Origin: a virus
Strand: one strand, 5' to 3'
IMG/VR virus record: IMGVR_UViG_3300036900_000183
Coordinates: 1 to 22,206 of that record
DNA length: 22,206 nucleotides
Under the pieces are notes generated by a model. It ran no database searches. It was given only the letters and a program-made list of their open reading frames with translations, and was not told the DNA's origin. Positions 9,147 to 17,407 of this stretch are shown here, one piece after another (positions within the stretch are counted from its first letter, which is position 1; every line of letters begins with the position of its first letter). Position numbers and translations under genes: made by a program.

Positions 9147-9875
9147 TCAGATCCACCGCCGATCGCCGACCCATTCCCCGATGAAGCTGTCCGGATTCAC
9201 GTCGACAATACGCGGCGGCATGTTTGCCGAACGCTGGTCAGCGAGCCCCTTGATGCGCTCATGCTCCTCCGCGTAGCGCTGCGTAAGAAACCCAGGCGAC
9301 TTGTCTGCTGCCATCCGCAGATCGAGCGCCGCGCCAAGCGCAACCAGTACCTCCCAGCCGTTCACACCGTCGAATGTCGCGTTGTCATCGGGGAGAGCTA
9401 CAAATGCAGGGATATACCGAGCCGTGCACGAGACGACTACGGTCGGCGTCGGGAAGAACTCCAGGGTGCTCGCGCTCGCCGTCTGGACGCCCCGGAGGCG
9501 GTAGGCCTTTGGAGACCAACGTGACCACGTTTGCAGCCAGTTCTGGTAATTGCTGCGCTGGAAGACCGAAGTATCCTGGACTGCCTCGATGTTCTGCGCG
9601 TCCCAGTTCAGCCGCACGTCGAGCAGCTGATAGAAAGGCGGCGTGAGAGCCGCGAACGAGTAGGTTGGCGTGCCGTTCGCGGTGTTGAAGGTGTAGTCGC
9701 TGGCGTAGTATTCGTGGCCGCGAGCCGCTACGAGTAGATCGTAAAGGCTCGCGATCCGCAGGTTGATGAGGCTATTCAGGTCCGTGTCAGACACGAACGC
9801 ATTGGTTCCGCCTGGGTTTTGGTTGCTGTACACCCTGGCGAGCGTGCGCAGCTGCACCAGGGTGATGCTAGCCAA
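9147..9875 (-). CDS. Head-tail adaptor / tail-tube A-like connector protein (242 aa)
   Basis: The first codon is TTG at 9875, immediately after the TGA of the preceding gene, with a GAGGGC stretch upstream. No in-frame ATG exists near the N-terminus, so a TTG start is the best reading. The N-terminal half is helical (ITLVQLRTLARVYSNQNPGG, then a DTDLNSLINLRIASLYDLL helix). The middle is a beta domain (DYTFNTANGTPTYSFAAL, a LLDVRLNWD strand, then YRLRGVQ, with TLEFFPTP further on) and the C-terminus is helical again. This helix-beta-helix plan and length match proteins that dock as a dodecameric ring under the portal in T7-like and P22-like phages (T7 gp11, P22 gp4). It is followed by the tail genes, as expected. 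Confidence is good for the role and moderate for the family. Confidence 0.72.
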   Translation of the reverse strand: MASITLVQLRTLARVYSNQNPGGTNAFVSDTDLNSLINLRIASLYDLLVAARGHEYYASDYTFNTANGTPTYSFAALTPPFYQLLDVRLNWDAQNIEAVQDTSVFQRSNYQNWLQTWSRWSPKAYRLRGVQTASASTLEFFPTPTVVVSCTARYIPAFVALPDDNATFDGVNGWEVLVALGAALDLRMAADKSPGFLTQRYAEEHERIKGLADQRSANMPPRIVDVNPDSFIGEWVGDRRWI

Positions 9876-10094
9876 TCAGCCCTCGCCCTCGGCGTCCTCT
9901 TCCGACATGCACGACATCGCGATCCGGCGAATGATGTCCTTCAAAGCCGCGCCATCGCGGTCCTTGATGGCATTCGTCAGATCCTCGGCGTCGGTATCGC
10001 TTTCCTTTTCGCCTCCCTCTTCCACTGGCCCAGCGCCGCCTTTCGGGGTGAGAGCCAGCAGAAGCGCGGCTTTGGTGTCTTTGCCGGCCATCAT
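9876..10094 (-). CDS. Small acidic protein of the head-tail block (72 aa)
   Basis: The frame is open from GTG at 10097, but ATG at 10094 overlaps the preceding TGA (TGATG) and is preferred; a second ATG follows at 10091. The protein has a short helical N-terminus (MAGKDTKAALLLAL), a Gly/Glu-rich linker, then two helices around DLTNAIKDRDGAALKDIIRR, and ends in an acidic tail (EEDAEGEG). The two-helix core with an AxxxDxxA-like spacing is common in small phage proteins, but I do not recognise a function. Its stop abuts the adaptor gene, so it is probably made with the head-tail parts. Confidence 0.65.
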   Translation of the reverse strand: MMAGKDTKAALLLALTPKGGAGPVEEGGEKESDTDAEDLTNAIKDRDGAALKDIIRRIAMSCMSEEDAEGEG

Positions 10095-10498
10095 CACTCG
10101 GTGTAGGTGTCGACGATGGTCAAGACACCGTTGACGAACACGTTTGCATTTGCAGCAGGCGGGTCGGCTACGGCGCCGTTGACGAGGATAAACACTACCG
10201 CAGTGGGCGGTGATGCCGGGTTGTATGCCGCACCGAACCCAGTCGTCGGTCCAGCCTGAGCGTAGGCGGTGCTAGCTGCGTTGAGCGCGAGCTCTGCGTA
10301 GAAAGCGCCAATGATGCACCCGGTATCGCGGAACGTCAGAGTGTACACACCTTGCGAGGTGCGCACGACGCTAGCCACCCAGTTGTTCAGCGGAGCTGGC
10401 GCCAATGTCGGCGCGTTGCCTGCATCTACGAAGAACTTGAAGTTCAAGTCCTTCTGCATCGGGTTATTGGTAAACCCAGGATACCCGCCGCGTTCCAT
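10094..10498 (-). CDS. Beta-rich structural protein of unknown role (134 aa)
   Basis: ATG at 10498 overlaps the stop of the preceding gene (TGATG). After a short N-terminus (MERGGYPGFTNNPMQKDLNF) the protein is a string of beta strands. Visible examples are NNWVASVVRTSQGVYTLTFRD, shown here only to residue 60 or so, then FYAELALNAA, and the final VVFILVNGAVADPPA and NVFVNGVLTIVDTYTE. This resembles small beta-barrel proteins that sit next to capsid genes in many podoviruses and siphoviruses, possibly capsid decoration or joining proteins. No catalytic motif is visible. A structural role is inferred from the location two genes after the major capsid protein. Confidence 0.68.
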   Translation of the reverse strand: MERGGYPGFTNNPMQKDLNFKFFVDAGNAPTLAPAPLNNWVASVVRTSQGVYTLTFRDTGCIIGAFYAELALNAASTAYAQAGPTTGFGAAYNPASPPTAVVFILVNGAVADPPAANANVFVNGVLTIVDTYTE

Positions 10499-11022
10499 CA
10501 GTACTCTCCGCGGCGGAGGCGAACCGTCGTGACCGAGGCTGGCACAACGACGCCAGCTCCGGACTTGGCGATATTGATGAAGAGATTCGCGCCGGGCAGC
10601 AGCGCGATGTTTGCACCGGTTACCACCGTGAAGTTCTTCGCGATGAGCGCCGCCCAGTTGCCAGAGTCGGTGATGGCGGTCGTGAGAGTCAACGCGATGC
10701 CGGTTGCGCCGGCCGCCGCGTTGTCGGTCTTGATCGTGATGGTCGCGAAGTTGGTATTGTCGGCCGTCAGGGTGCCTGAGGTCGACACAATCTTCGCGGA
10801 CTGCACATAGAGCGTGAAGTCGTACGGGTTGTTGAAGATGATCGTGTCAGCCGTCGCCGTGCCCGCCGCGCCGTCCGCCGCTTTGGTAAACGGCGGAGCG
10901 AACACGTCGAAGGCCTGGTTGACAACGGGCTCGAGCACCGAAGTGCCCGGGAGCGGGCCACCGCCTCGGCCCACGCCGAGACTGCCATCCACGCCCTTCA
11001 TGAAATCGCCAATATTTGACAT
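10498..11022 (-). CDS. Putative head decoration / capsid-associated protein (174 aa)
   Basis: ATG at 11022 lies one base after the stop of the major capsid gene. Residues 1-55 are Gly-rich and flexible. Residues 55-174 are beta-rich (TADTIIFNNPYDFTLYVQSA, then TNFATITIKTDN, ALTLTTAITDSGNW, FTVVTGANIALLPGANLFI) and end in a basic RLRRGEY. A small beta protein encoded directly after the capsid gene is often a decoration or cementing protein, and that is the best guess here. It could also be a head fibre base. No family is recognised with certainty. Confidence 0.65.
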   Translation of the reverse strand: MSNIGDFMKGVDGSLGVGRGGGPLPGTSVLEPVVNQAFDVFAPPFTKAADGAAGTATADTIIFNNPYDFTLYVQSAKIVSTSGTLTADNTNFATITIKTDNAAAGATGIALTLTTAITDSGNWAALIAKNFTVVTGANIALLPGANLFINIAKSGAGVVVPASVTTVRLRRGEY

Positions 11023-11023
11023 G

Positions 11024-12280
11024 TTACAGCGTCCCCACGACGGCGCGCGCCGGTTCAGCGTTTTCGAAGTTCATGTAGCAGCCGTACCGGAATTGGTAAT
11101 CGTCGCTACCGGGGTTACGAAGGAACATCTTGATCCCGTCGACATCGAGCAGCATCGGCACATCGCCAGCGCTGCGCATCGTCCACGTGCTCGGGTCGAG
11201 AGCCCAAGCGAAGCCGCGCGGGATCCAAGTCTCGGAAAACACGTTCATGTTTCCGACCGCGCTTTGCAGAGTCAGCGCGTTGTACCCGATCTTCACGCCA
11301 GAGACGTCCACGTCGATGGTCTTGAAGGTGCTTTGCTCCTTGAACGCATCGCGCATATCGAGCGGGTTCATGAACACCGTCTTGATGCCAGTGAGACCGT
11401 TCTGTTTGGCTTCCGCGCCCATGTCGATGAGCGTTTGCTGCTTCGGCTGACCAGTGCCGAGCACGCGCCAACCGGACAGGAAGTTCAAGTCACCCGCCGT
11501 GAAGCGGTTGACGCCAAGGAACGAGTCCGAGACGGTCGGGTCAACCTGCGGAGCCCATGCCGGGATGCCCGACGGATAGCCCGCGTAATCGCCCGAGCGG
11601 AAGAGATAGCTGGAAGTGGTGAGACCCGGGATTTGATTCCAGTTTCCCGAAGCCAAGGTCAGCGACGTGGTACCGGTCGCCGCGTTCAGGCGCTGGACCT
11701 GACCGAGTTGAACCTGAATGCCGGCGCCGAGGACGCCAGCCGAACCCGAGTAGCCGTCGTCCACCGCTGCCTGCACAAACATGTTCTTGAAGAACGCATT
11801 CGCATCGACACGAGAGGTTAGCGTAACCGTCGAGGTCGCGAGATTGGAGGTTGTCGCGATTTGACCGCGAGAACCGCCGCCGTTACCCCAGGCCGCTCGG
11901 CTCAGGGTGACACCGAAAGCCTCGAGAGCGCGATCCATCGTGTGTCGAACGATGTCGACGATGGCGCCCTTCTTGTCGCGACCGGCGAAGATGGTCTCGC
12001 CGTCGATGCTGCCGACCTCATACAGCTTCTTGCGGGGAAGCTGGAAGCGAACCTCTTGGGTGCTGCCCTGGTTCGCGATTGCGGTAGCGATTGAGCTTGA
12101 GCCGCCGGAGCCGGGAGCGATGCTGACAACAACGTACTTGGCGCCCTGGCCGTAGAACGTCGTGTCCTTTTTCATCGATCCAAGCAGGTACGATTCTCCA
12201 TAGAGAGGCTTGGAGATGCCGTCCGGGTAAAGGACTTTGAAGATATTTGGTGCTGATGCGATTGATTCTGCGATTGCCAT
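11024..12280 (-). CDS. Major capsid protein, HK97-like fold expected (418 aa)
   Basis: ATG at 12280 has an AAAGG Shine-Dalgarno about seven bases upstream and is one of the few genes here with its own untranslated leader, fitting a highly expressed protein. The N-terminus MAIAESIASAPNIFKVLYPDG leads to an E-loop-like segment with FYGQGAKYVVVSIAPGSGGS (about 43-62). The middle helix (VRHTMDRALEAFGVTLSRAAWGNG) and later strands with IKTVFMNPLDMRDAF (about 300-314) match the spine helix and P-domain of HK97-fold capsids. The C-terminus holds WTMRSAGDVPMLLDVDG and MFLRNPGSDDYQFRYGC, as in capsid proteins that bind the trigger dsDNA-phage lattice. Scaffold and portal genes lie just upstream in the expected order. 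No protease gene is seen, so head maturation likely uses the separate scaffold. Confidence 0.88.
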   Translation of the reverse strand: MAIAESIASAPNIFKVLYPDGISKPLYGESYLLGSMKKDTTFYGQGAKYVVVSIAPGSGGSSSIATAIANQGSTQEVRFQLPRKKLYEVGSIDGETIFAGRDKKGAIVDIVRHTMDRALEAFGVTLSRAAWGNGGGSRGQIATTSNLATSTVTLTSRVDANAFFKNMFVQAAVDDGYSGSAGVLGAGIQVQLGQVQRLNAATGTTSLTLASGNWNQIPGLTTSSYLFRSGDYAGYPSGIPAWAPQVDPTVSDSFLGVNRFTAGDLNFLSGWRVLGTGQPKQQTLIDMGAEAKQNGLTGIKTVFMNPLDMRDAFKEQSTFKTIDVDVSGVKIGYNALTLQSAVGNMNVFSETWIPRGFAWALDPSTWTMRSAGDVPMLLDVDGIKMFLRNPGSDDYQFRYGCYMNFENAEPARAVVGTL

Positions 12281-12312
12281 CGGGAGCCTTTTTCAGCGCC
12301 CGACGGGTTTTC

Positions 12313-13383
12313 TCAGCCCATTCCGAAATTCTGGAACAAGCCCATCCGGTCGAACGCTTCGATTTGCGCCTGCCTCAGCTCCGACTCGCTCAGGTGTCGA
12401 TTAGTCGCACCCGGTTCGGTCGTGAGTGACGTAGGCAGCGTGCGTTGCTGCGCTGGCGCACTAGGCGCCGTCACGGGCTTCGCAAATCGCTCAGGGTTCC
12501 CGGCCTGACCTGCCACTGGGGCAGCAGCTCCTCTATTTCCGTTCGGTTGGCCACTGGCGCCGCCGGTACGCTGGAGCAACTCGTAATGAGATCGGATCTC
12601 GGTTTCGACCATATCACAAGCGGCCCGCAGGTCAAGTGGCTGCCCAGTTCGCTGGTAATGCTGCTGGCGAATGTCAACAATTCTCGCGTCGACAAGCGCC
12701 GGCTGCTCGGCGGCAAGAGAGCTCACATAGGGTAGGTCGGTGTAGGACTTAGCCTGCTCCAGTTGCGCGACTCGCGCCTGATAGATTTGCTGGTCGATCT
12801 GCGCTTCGGTTTGCTGAGCGACCTCGGCTTCCTTTTGAGCCTTCATCGCCTCGATCTCGCGGCGGAGCTCCAGCACCTCGGCGGGTACCTCTTTGGTGGG
12901 CGGCTTGCCGGTAGCGAGGTGTGTTGCGACCTTGCGCCAGTACTCTTGCGGGTCGGTCGAGCCGGTCAGTTTGGCGATGGCGTCGGTGAATTTGCCAGGG
13001 TCGCCGGAGTTGATGTCGGCCACCAGCGCGCTGATTAGCTGCTGCTGCTGCTGGAGCTGGGCTTTCTCGGACAGAACCTGGGCTTTGGTGCCCTTGAACT
13101 TGGACTCGCGTCGCTCGACCTCGGCCCGAGCATTGTGCGCCGCTTGGCGGATCTTGAGCGCCTCTTTGACTTGAGCCCGCAATAGCGCGGCCCGCTCCTG
13201 AACCACCTTCGGGTCCCGAAGCGCCTCATCGCTAAATAGGGACTCGTCTAGGGGGTCAACGAAACCCGCAGGGGGGGCCTTGGCGGCGGCTGCCGGGGTC
13301 TCGGGAGCGGCTTCAATGCTTGGCGTTACCGAGGCGGCGTTTTGCTCGATGGCTTGTTCGATGATCTCGTCGGCTACGGTCAT
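12313..13383 (-). CDS. Scaffolding-like protein (356 aa)
   Basis: ATG at 13383 overlaps the preceding stop (ATGA). The sequence is highly charged and helical. An Ala/Pro/Glu-rich N-terminus is followed by long coiled coil from about residue 75 to 120 (RRESKFKGTKAQVLSEKAQL, then a QQQQQ run) and another at about 180-220 (LELRREIEAMKAQKEAEVAQ). The tail from 290 is Gly/Pro/Ala-rich, and the final 30 residues (HLSESELRQAQIEAFDRMGL) form a helix that could bind capsid protein. Length, charge, low complexity and position between portal and capsid are all typical of podovirus scaffolds, which shape the procapsid and then leave. The assignment rests on these general features. Confidence 0.75.
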   Translation of the reverse strand: MTVADEIIEQAIEQNAASVTPSIEAAPETPAAAAKAPPAGFVDPLDESLFSDEALRDPKVVQERAALLRAQVKEALKIRQAAHNARAEVERRESKFKGTKAQVLSEKAQLQQQQQLISALVADINSGDPGKFTDAIAKLTGSTDPQEYWRKVATHLATGKPPTKEVPAEVLELRREIEAMKAQKEAEVAQQTEAQIDQQIYQARVAQLEQAKSYTDLPYVSSLAAEQPALVDARIVDIRQQHYQRTGQPLDLRAACDMVETEIRSHYELLQRTGGASGQPNGNRGAAAPVAGQAGNPERFAKPVTAPSAPAQQRTLPTSLTTEPGATNRHLSESELRQAQIEAFDRMGLFQNFGMG

Positions 13384-13628
13384 TCGTAACGCCCCTCAAT
13401 CATCGCCATTGCCAGCTCCGCGAGCCGCGTCTGGCCGCCCAACGCATCACGGATTACCTGAACCGACTTTCGGCGAGCCGAGATAGCCCGCTCCACCTGT
13501 TCACATTCGGATCGGTACCTATGAAGAAAATCATCAGGCATCCTGGAGACAGCCAGGCGGGCTGCGGCTTCGTCTGGATTAACCCCAGATAACGTGGCGC
13601 TGATTAGCTCTTGCTCTTCTTTTGTCAT
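13380..13628 (-). CDS. Small helical protein between portal and scaffold (82 aa)
   Basis: ATG at 13628 overlaps the portal stop (ATGA) and the stop overlaps the scaffold start, so the gene is locked into the packaging operon. It begins MTKEEQELISATLSGVNPDE and continues with helices AAARLAVSRMPDDFLHRYRS and a basic RRKSVQVIRDALGG. The first half (TLSGVNPDEAAARLAVSRMP) reads like a possible helix-turn-helix. I do not recognise the family. It might be a portal accessory or a scaffold partner, but nothing in the sequence decides this. Confidence 0.65.
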   Translation of the reverse strand: MTKEEQELISATLSGVNPDEAAARLAVSRMPDDFLHRYRSECEQVERAISARRKSVQVIRDALGGQTRLAELAMAMIEGRYE

Positions 13629-15598
13629 TGCATTCCTTGGGGTGGAGGCATGTTCGGCGGAGGCGCTCCACCTGCGTCAGGCGGCGGGACCGCGGCAGCC
13701 GCATTCAGCGCCTGCACATTGGCGCCAGCCGGAGCCTGATTGCCCGCGGCAGTGCCTTGCGTAATCGTGGCGTCGATCAGCTCGAGCCACTGGGTCAGCG
13801 CGTTCACGCTCTTCCAGTTGTCGGGCTCGTCAACCTGTAGCTCGTTCAGTCTCTGGATTCCGAGCTGCTTGGCCAGCTGCAAGTCCATGTACGGCGTCGG
13901 CTGCTCGAGCTCGGTAACCTCTCCGCTCTCGATGATGCTTTGCAGGCAGCGCTGGACGTTCTGCTCCATGGCCGCCCTATTTCCCATGAGCGCCTTGATA
14001 TCCGGCGCATCAATCGCATCGAAGTACTTCTCCGGCGGGAACAGCCCCTTTTCGACCATATCGGCAATCTGATCTGCGCGCTGTGCCGGATCCTGTTTGA
14101 ATAGGTTCGTCGGCCAGAGCTTCAACATGAAGAAGTTGCTGAGGCGGATGTCCTTCCACCGTTGGCGAATGAGCTTCTGGTCCTTCTCGAAAACGACCTC
14201 GAAGTCCGGGTCGTTCTCTGCAAGCTCGTCGAAGCACCGCACGATGTTCTTGTAGCAGTCGAGGTGAAACTCCTCCCACGCCTGGAACTCATCGGTGTGA
14301 CGCATGCTCTCAGTGTCCGCAAGGAACGCCATGCCCGGCTCGTGGTTGATTCCGGTCGGCTTCTGAGCCTTCATGCTCATCTCGCTCACGCCGCGCTGGT
14401 CGCGCATCCACTGCATGAGCATCTGGGTTCGCTGTAGCAGGTCGGTCGGGACTGCAGGCACGTTCTCCACCCAGATGGCGCCACCGGCCGGCCCCTTGAC
14501 CATAAAGATGTTGTCGACGTTGTTGTTTATCGAGCCCGGGTTCAGTCCAGAATCTTTGCTGATGACAGTTTTCGGCACCGCGTGCTTGCGGATGATTTGA
14601 TTGATGCGCGTGTTCCAGCGGTTTACCTCAATCTGCGCGGTCGCGAGGATCTCGGGCTCTCCACGACCCCAGTAGCTGCCGGGTACAAAGTTAGGCTTGA
14701 ACCAGGCGACAGGAAAGTGGTCGTGGGGCCATGGGACATCAACAAGCTCCACTGCGTCCCCGTCATCACCCCCATCCAAGGCCACGACATGTCGTCCATC
14801 GTGATTCGCGCGCACGCTTCTGGTTCCGTCTTCATTCTTTCCCCATGACTTATTGTCGTCCAAGTCAACACGCCCGCTCGGCAAGTGCCAAGCCTTGTAG
14901 ATGACGACCTGATCGCTCAGCTTGCTAGCGTCACGCATATCGTCATTGGTGTCCTTCCAATTGGCGGCCTGCGCGTTCTTGACGGCGTCGCGCACCCTGG
15001 GAGAGGCGGAGGCTAAAAACGAAAGGAGCACGCCTCGATCAATGAGCAGCCTCGCGAATTTCTGGCGCGGCTCACCGTGCTGGGCCTCGCGCTTCGAGAC
15101 GAAGAAGTTCCAGCACCACACCGGGGTAGCGACGATGCGAGAGTTCGCGCAGTCAGCAAACCACTCGACGCCGCCGCCCTCAAAGATGTAGCCAGCCATC
15201 GCCACGCCGCGGAGCTTCCTACCCTGGAGCTTCTGTTGATACATCACCCCGTCACACGCGCGCTGCATGGCCTCGGCGCGCTGCTTCGTGTCGGTGTCGG
15301 CCCCATCCGTGACGAACATCGGGCGAACCCGGTTCTTCAGGATGGTGTTGACCTTCGTGTCCGTGATCGCTTGGATGCCATTTTCGACGCCAGCTTCAGT
15401 AAGAACATCCACAAGTCCCAGAGGGTTAGAGTTAGACCCACGAAGGTTATGGCGAGTAGAACCGAGGTAAAGCGCAAGTGAATCCTCCGCGAGTGAGATG
15501 CGTTCTTCACCCTGTTTCGAGTAGAGCTCACGGCCTAGGCGCACGACCTCTGCGGCTGGGTCCTGACGCAAGTACCAGAGCGGCTCCATTTCAGCCAT
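13625..15598 (-). CDS. Portal protein (657 aa)
   Basis: The frame is open from GTG at 15607, but ATG at 15598 has AGGTG six bases upstream and is the preferred start; it overlaps the previous gene by eight bases. Visible portal features are an N-terminal clip region ending in NNVDNIFMVKGPAG (about 360-373), the long helix-rich stretch LQRTQMLMQWMRDQRGVSEM with the GIN-type segment KPTGINHEPGMAFLADTESM just after it, and a charged HTDEFQAWEEFHLD helix. Portal proteins of podoviruses are 550-750 aa, so the length fits. The last 40 residues are Ala/Pro/Gln-rich and probably disordered. It would form the dodecameric ring through which the terminase loads DNA. Position after the terminase and before scaffold and capsid supports the call. 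Confidence 0.87.
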   Translation of the reverse strand: MAEMEPLWYLRQDPAAEVVRLGRELYSKQGEERISLAEDSLALYLGSTRHNLRGSNSNPLGLVDVLTEAGVENGIQAITDTKVNTILKNRVRPMFVTDGADTDTKQRAEAMQRACDGVMYQQKLQGRKLRGVAMAGYIFEGGGVEWFADCANSRIVATPVWCWNFFVSKREAQHGEPRQKFARLLIDRGVLLSFLASASPRVRDAVKNAQAANWKDTNDDMRDASKLSDQVVIYKAWHLPSGRVDLDDNKSWGKNEDGTRSVRANHDGRHVVALDGGDDGDAVELVDVPWPHDHFPVAWFKPNFVPGSYWGRGEPEILATAQIEVNRWNTRINQIIRKHAVPKTVISKDSGLNPGSINNNVDNIFMVKGPAGGAIWVENVPAVPTDLLQRTQMLMQWMRDQRGVSEMSMKAQKPTGINHEPGMAFLADTESMRHTDEFQAWEEFHLDCYKNIVRCFDELAENDPDFEVVFEKDQKLIRQRWKDIRLSNFFMLKLWPTNLFKQDPAQRADQIADMVEKGLFPPEKYFDAIDAPDIKALMGNRAAMEQNVQRCLQSIIESGEVTELEQPTPYMDLQLAKQLGIQRLNELQVDEPDNWKSVNALTQWLELIDATITQGTAAGNQAPAGANVQALNAAAAVPPPDAGGAPPPNMPPPQGMQ

Positions 15599-15881
15599 TG
15601 CCAACACCTGCTAGCTTGAGAGCGTGTGACCGGCAATAACCTGGCACGATTGGGCTATTCGCCGGGTCGCCGCAGGACCCGTAGGCGCACACACCAGGCG
15701 GCTTCTCTTCGGTCGGGGCTTCTGGCTCGTCGAAGGATGGGGGCGAAGGAATCGTATCCGATAGTTCGAAGGTCATCCCGTACGCCTTGCCGTCCAGTAT
15801 TCCTAGCTCGAGACGTTTCACCCCACGCTCTCTCATCCAGGCGATCACGGAGTCAGCATCGTCGGCTTCAAGCGGCTTCAT
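15591..15881 (-). CDS. Small Cys/His protein between terminase and portal (96 aa)
   Basis: The frame runs back to 15956, but ATG at 15881 overlaps the terminase stop (ATGA) and is chosen. The protein starts MKPLEADDADSVIAWMRERG, a compact helix. A short beta unit follows (RLELGILDGKAYGMTFEL), then an acidic Pro-rich linker. The C-terminal 30 residues hold C-x4-C and, 13 residues later, C-x2-H (CAYGSC ... YCRSH). That spacing could bind zinc. No function is known to me; its place between terminase and portal suggests a packaging accessory. Confidence 0.6.
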   Translation of the reverse strand: MKPLEADDADSVIAWMRERGVKRLELGILDGKAYGMTFELSDTIPSPPSFDEPEAPTEEKPPGVCAYGSCGDPANSPIVPGYCRSHALKLAGVGNG

Positions 15882-17407
15882 ACCGTGTACCCCGTCAGTC
15901 TGGCGGCCGCCCCCGAGTCCCACGTCCGCTGCTGTGATTGCAGGTACGCGATCCACCGCTGCTCGTCGTCGCGGTCGTCGATAACCTCAGGCGCAGGTTG
16001 AGCCGGCAGCAACTGGGCACCCAGCAGCATCGCCGCGCCATAGTCGCAGTGTCGACCATCGTTTGTCTTTATGAGTACCACTTGGCTCCCGCCTGCAGCA
16101 CGGGGCCGCGTTCTGATTGCAATGAGGTCTGTCTTTAGCTGCGAGACGTTCGGGATGCTGATGGCGTTCTCCGCGAACAGATGCCGCAAACTCTGGATGG
16201 CCACGTCGTCGTTCCTGGTCGCAAGCTTCAGCGAGAAGCCGCAACAGGTAAGCTCGGCGATGTCTGAAAGATGGTCGTAACCGGCTTGGTCGGTTACGCA
16301 CTCCACCAAGTCAAACTGACGCAGCTCCTCGTCGATCTCTGGCAGTACAGCGGAAGCCTTGAGCGGCGCCGAGCGCGAGCCAATCCACTCGCGAGCCACG
16401 CACACTTCGAAGCCGCCAAGCGGTCTCGTGCCTATAATGACCAAAGTCCAGCCGTTGCCGCGCGTTGCCGGGTCGATGACCGCTACGTATCCCTGCCCCG
16501 CCGTTCGTCCGATGCGCTCGTCGCTGCGCGTACAGGCCGTCACGTTCACGGAAGCTAATAGGGCGGAGATGGGGTCAGCGAACCGCGACATGACATCCGC
16601 CTCGTAAGCACGGTCGTCGGCTTTGCGGATGCGCTCGCAGTACTCAGGCGTGTACAGCTCGGGGCGGAGCATCGGCCCGGTTGCCAGCATAACCACAAGG
16701 TCGGCACCAGGCTTACCGTGGCGCTCTGTGACGTAGTTGAACACTGGGCCTCGGGGGGCCCACAGCGAACCCACAAGGTCAATCTGTGCCCCTTTGCGCA
16801 TGCGGGCGCGGATAGCCGACAGGGCGTCATCCAGGTTCACCACACCCTCGTCCTCGCCAACCATGCGGGGCGCTTCATCAGCGATGAATCCGAGCAGCCA
16901 ACGCGACACGAGCGTCTTACCGGCTCGAGCTCCAGCCACTACTTTAATCTCAACCGGCCAGCCGGAGTGGTTGCGGATGGTCACGCTCCCGTTCTGCGGC
17001 GGCTTCACGATGAGCTGCGCCAGCATCGGCGACGAGAGTAGGGCGCCCTCTAGCTTGCTGAAGGTCTCGCGGGCTTTGTCGAGGTCAACCGATAGGATAG
17101 CGACGCGCGGAACTTCTCCAGGCGCGAGTCCCGAACAGTCTCCGAGATAAGCGTTTCGAAGTGCCTTAGCCGCGACAATCGTTGACTTACCACAGCGGAC
17201 AGCAGCCCCAAGTACGAGCATGTCCGGCGCTTCCGATGGAAGAGCAGCAACTGCGGCAGGTCCGCCAAGCATGGTAACAACGTCGTGGTCATGGGCTAAC
17301 TCCTCCAGTGGCTCGCCAGTCATCACCCGGCAAATGGCTCGCTGCACTCGGCTGATGCCTGTCATGCCGAAGCCAGCTGGCGACGCGATGAGCTGTTCCA
17401 GATTCAC
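15878..17407 (-). CDS. terL: Terminase large subunit (509 aa)
   Basis: The frame continues upstream to a TTG at 17434, but GTG at 17407 overlaps the TGA of the HNH gene (GTGA) and has a GGGG stretch seven bases upstream, so I choose it. The N-terminal ATPase has Walker A GAAVRCGKST (67-76) and Walker B FIADEAP (174-180, with the catalytic D177 E178). The C-terminal RNase H-like nuclease shows IDPATRGNGW (D312), TDQAGYD (D373) and HCDYGAA (D455), the expected three acidic positions. It would pump DNA into the procapsid through the portal and cut the concatemer. Length is normal for a terminase (450-600 aa). A small subunit should be nearby, but none of the small genes upstream is recognisable as one. 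Confidence 0.9.
   Translation of the reverse strand: MNLEQLIASPAGFGMTGISRVQRAICRVMTGEPLEELAHDHDVVTMLGGPAAVAALPSEAPDMLVLGAAVRCGKSTIVAAKALRNAYLGDCSGLAPGEVPRVAILSVDLDKARETFSKLEGALLSSPMLAQLIVKPPQNGSVTIRNHSGWPVEIKVVAGARAGKTLVSRWLLGFIADEAPRMVGEDEGVVNLDDALSAIRARMRKGAQIDLVGSLWAPRGPVFNYVTERHGKPGADLVVMLATGPMLRPELYTPEYCERIRKADDRAYEADVMSRFADPISALLASVNVTACTRSDERIGRTAGQGYVAVIDPATRGNGWTLVIIGTRPLGGFEVCVAREWIGSRSAPLKASAVLPEIDEELRQFDLVECVTDQAGYDHLSDIAELTCCGFSLKLATRNDDVAIQSLRHLFAENAISIPNVSQLKTDLIAIRTRPRAAGGSQVVLIKTNDGRHCDYGAAMLLGAQLLPAQPAPEVIDDRDDEQRWIAYLQSQQRTWDSGAAARLTGYTV

Noticed and set aside
10814-11821. A 335-codon plus-strand open frame opposite the capsid gene.
   Set aside because: It is antisense to a well-supported capsid gene, is rich in His, Arg and Val as expected from a mirrored coding sequence, and has no ribosome site.
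12281-12312. A possible terminator between scaffold and capsid genes.
   Set aside because: Only a tiny CCCG/CGGG-type stem is present and no T-run follows on the minus strand; the capsid ribosome site occupies the gap.
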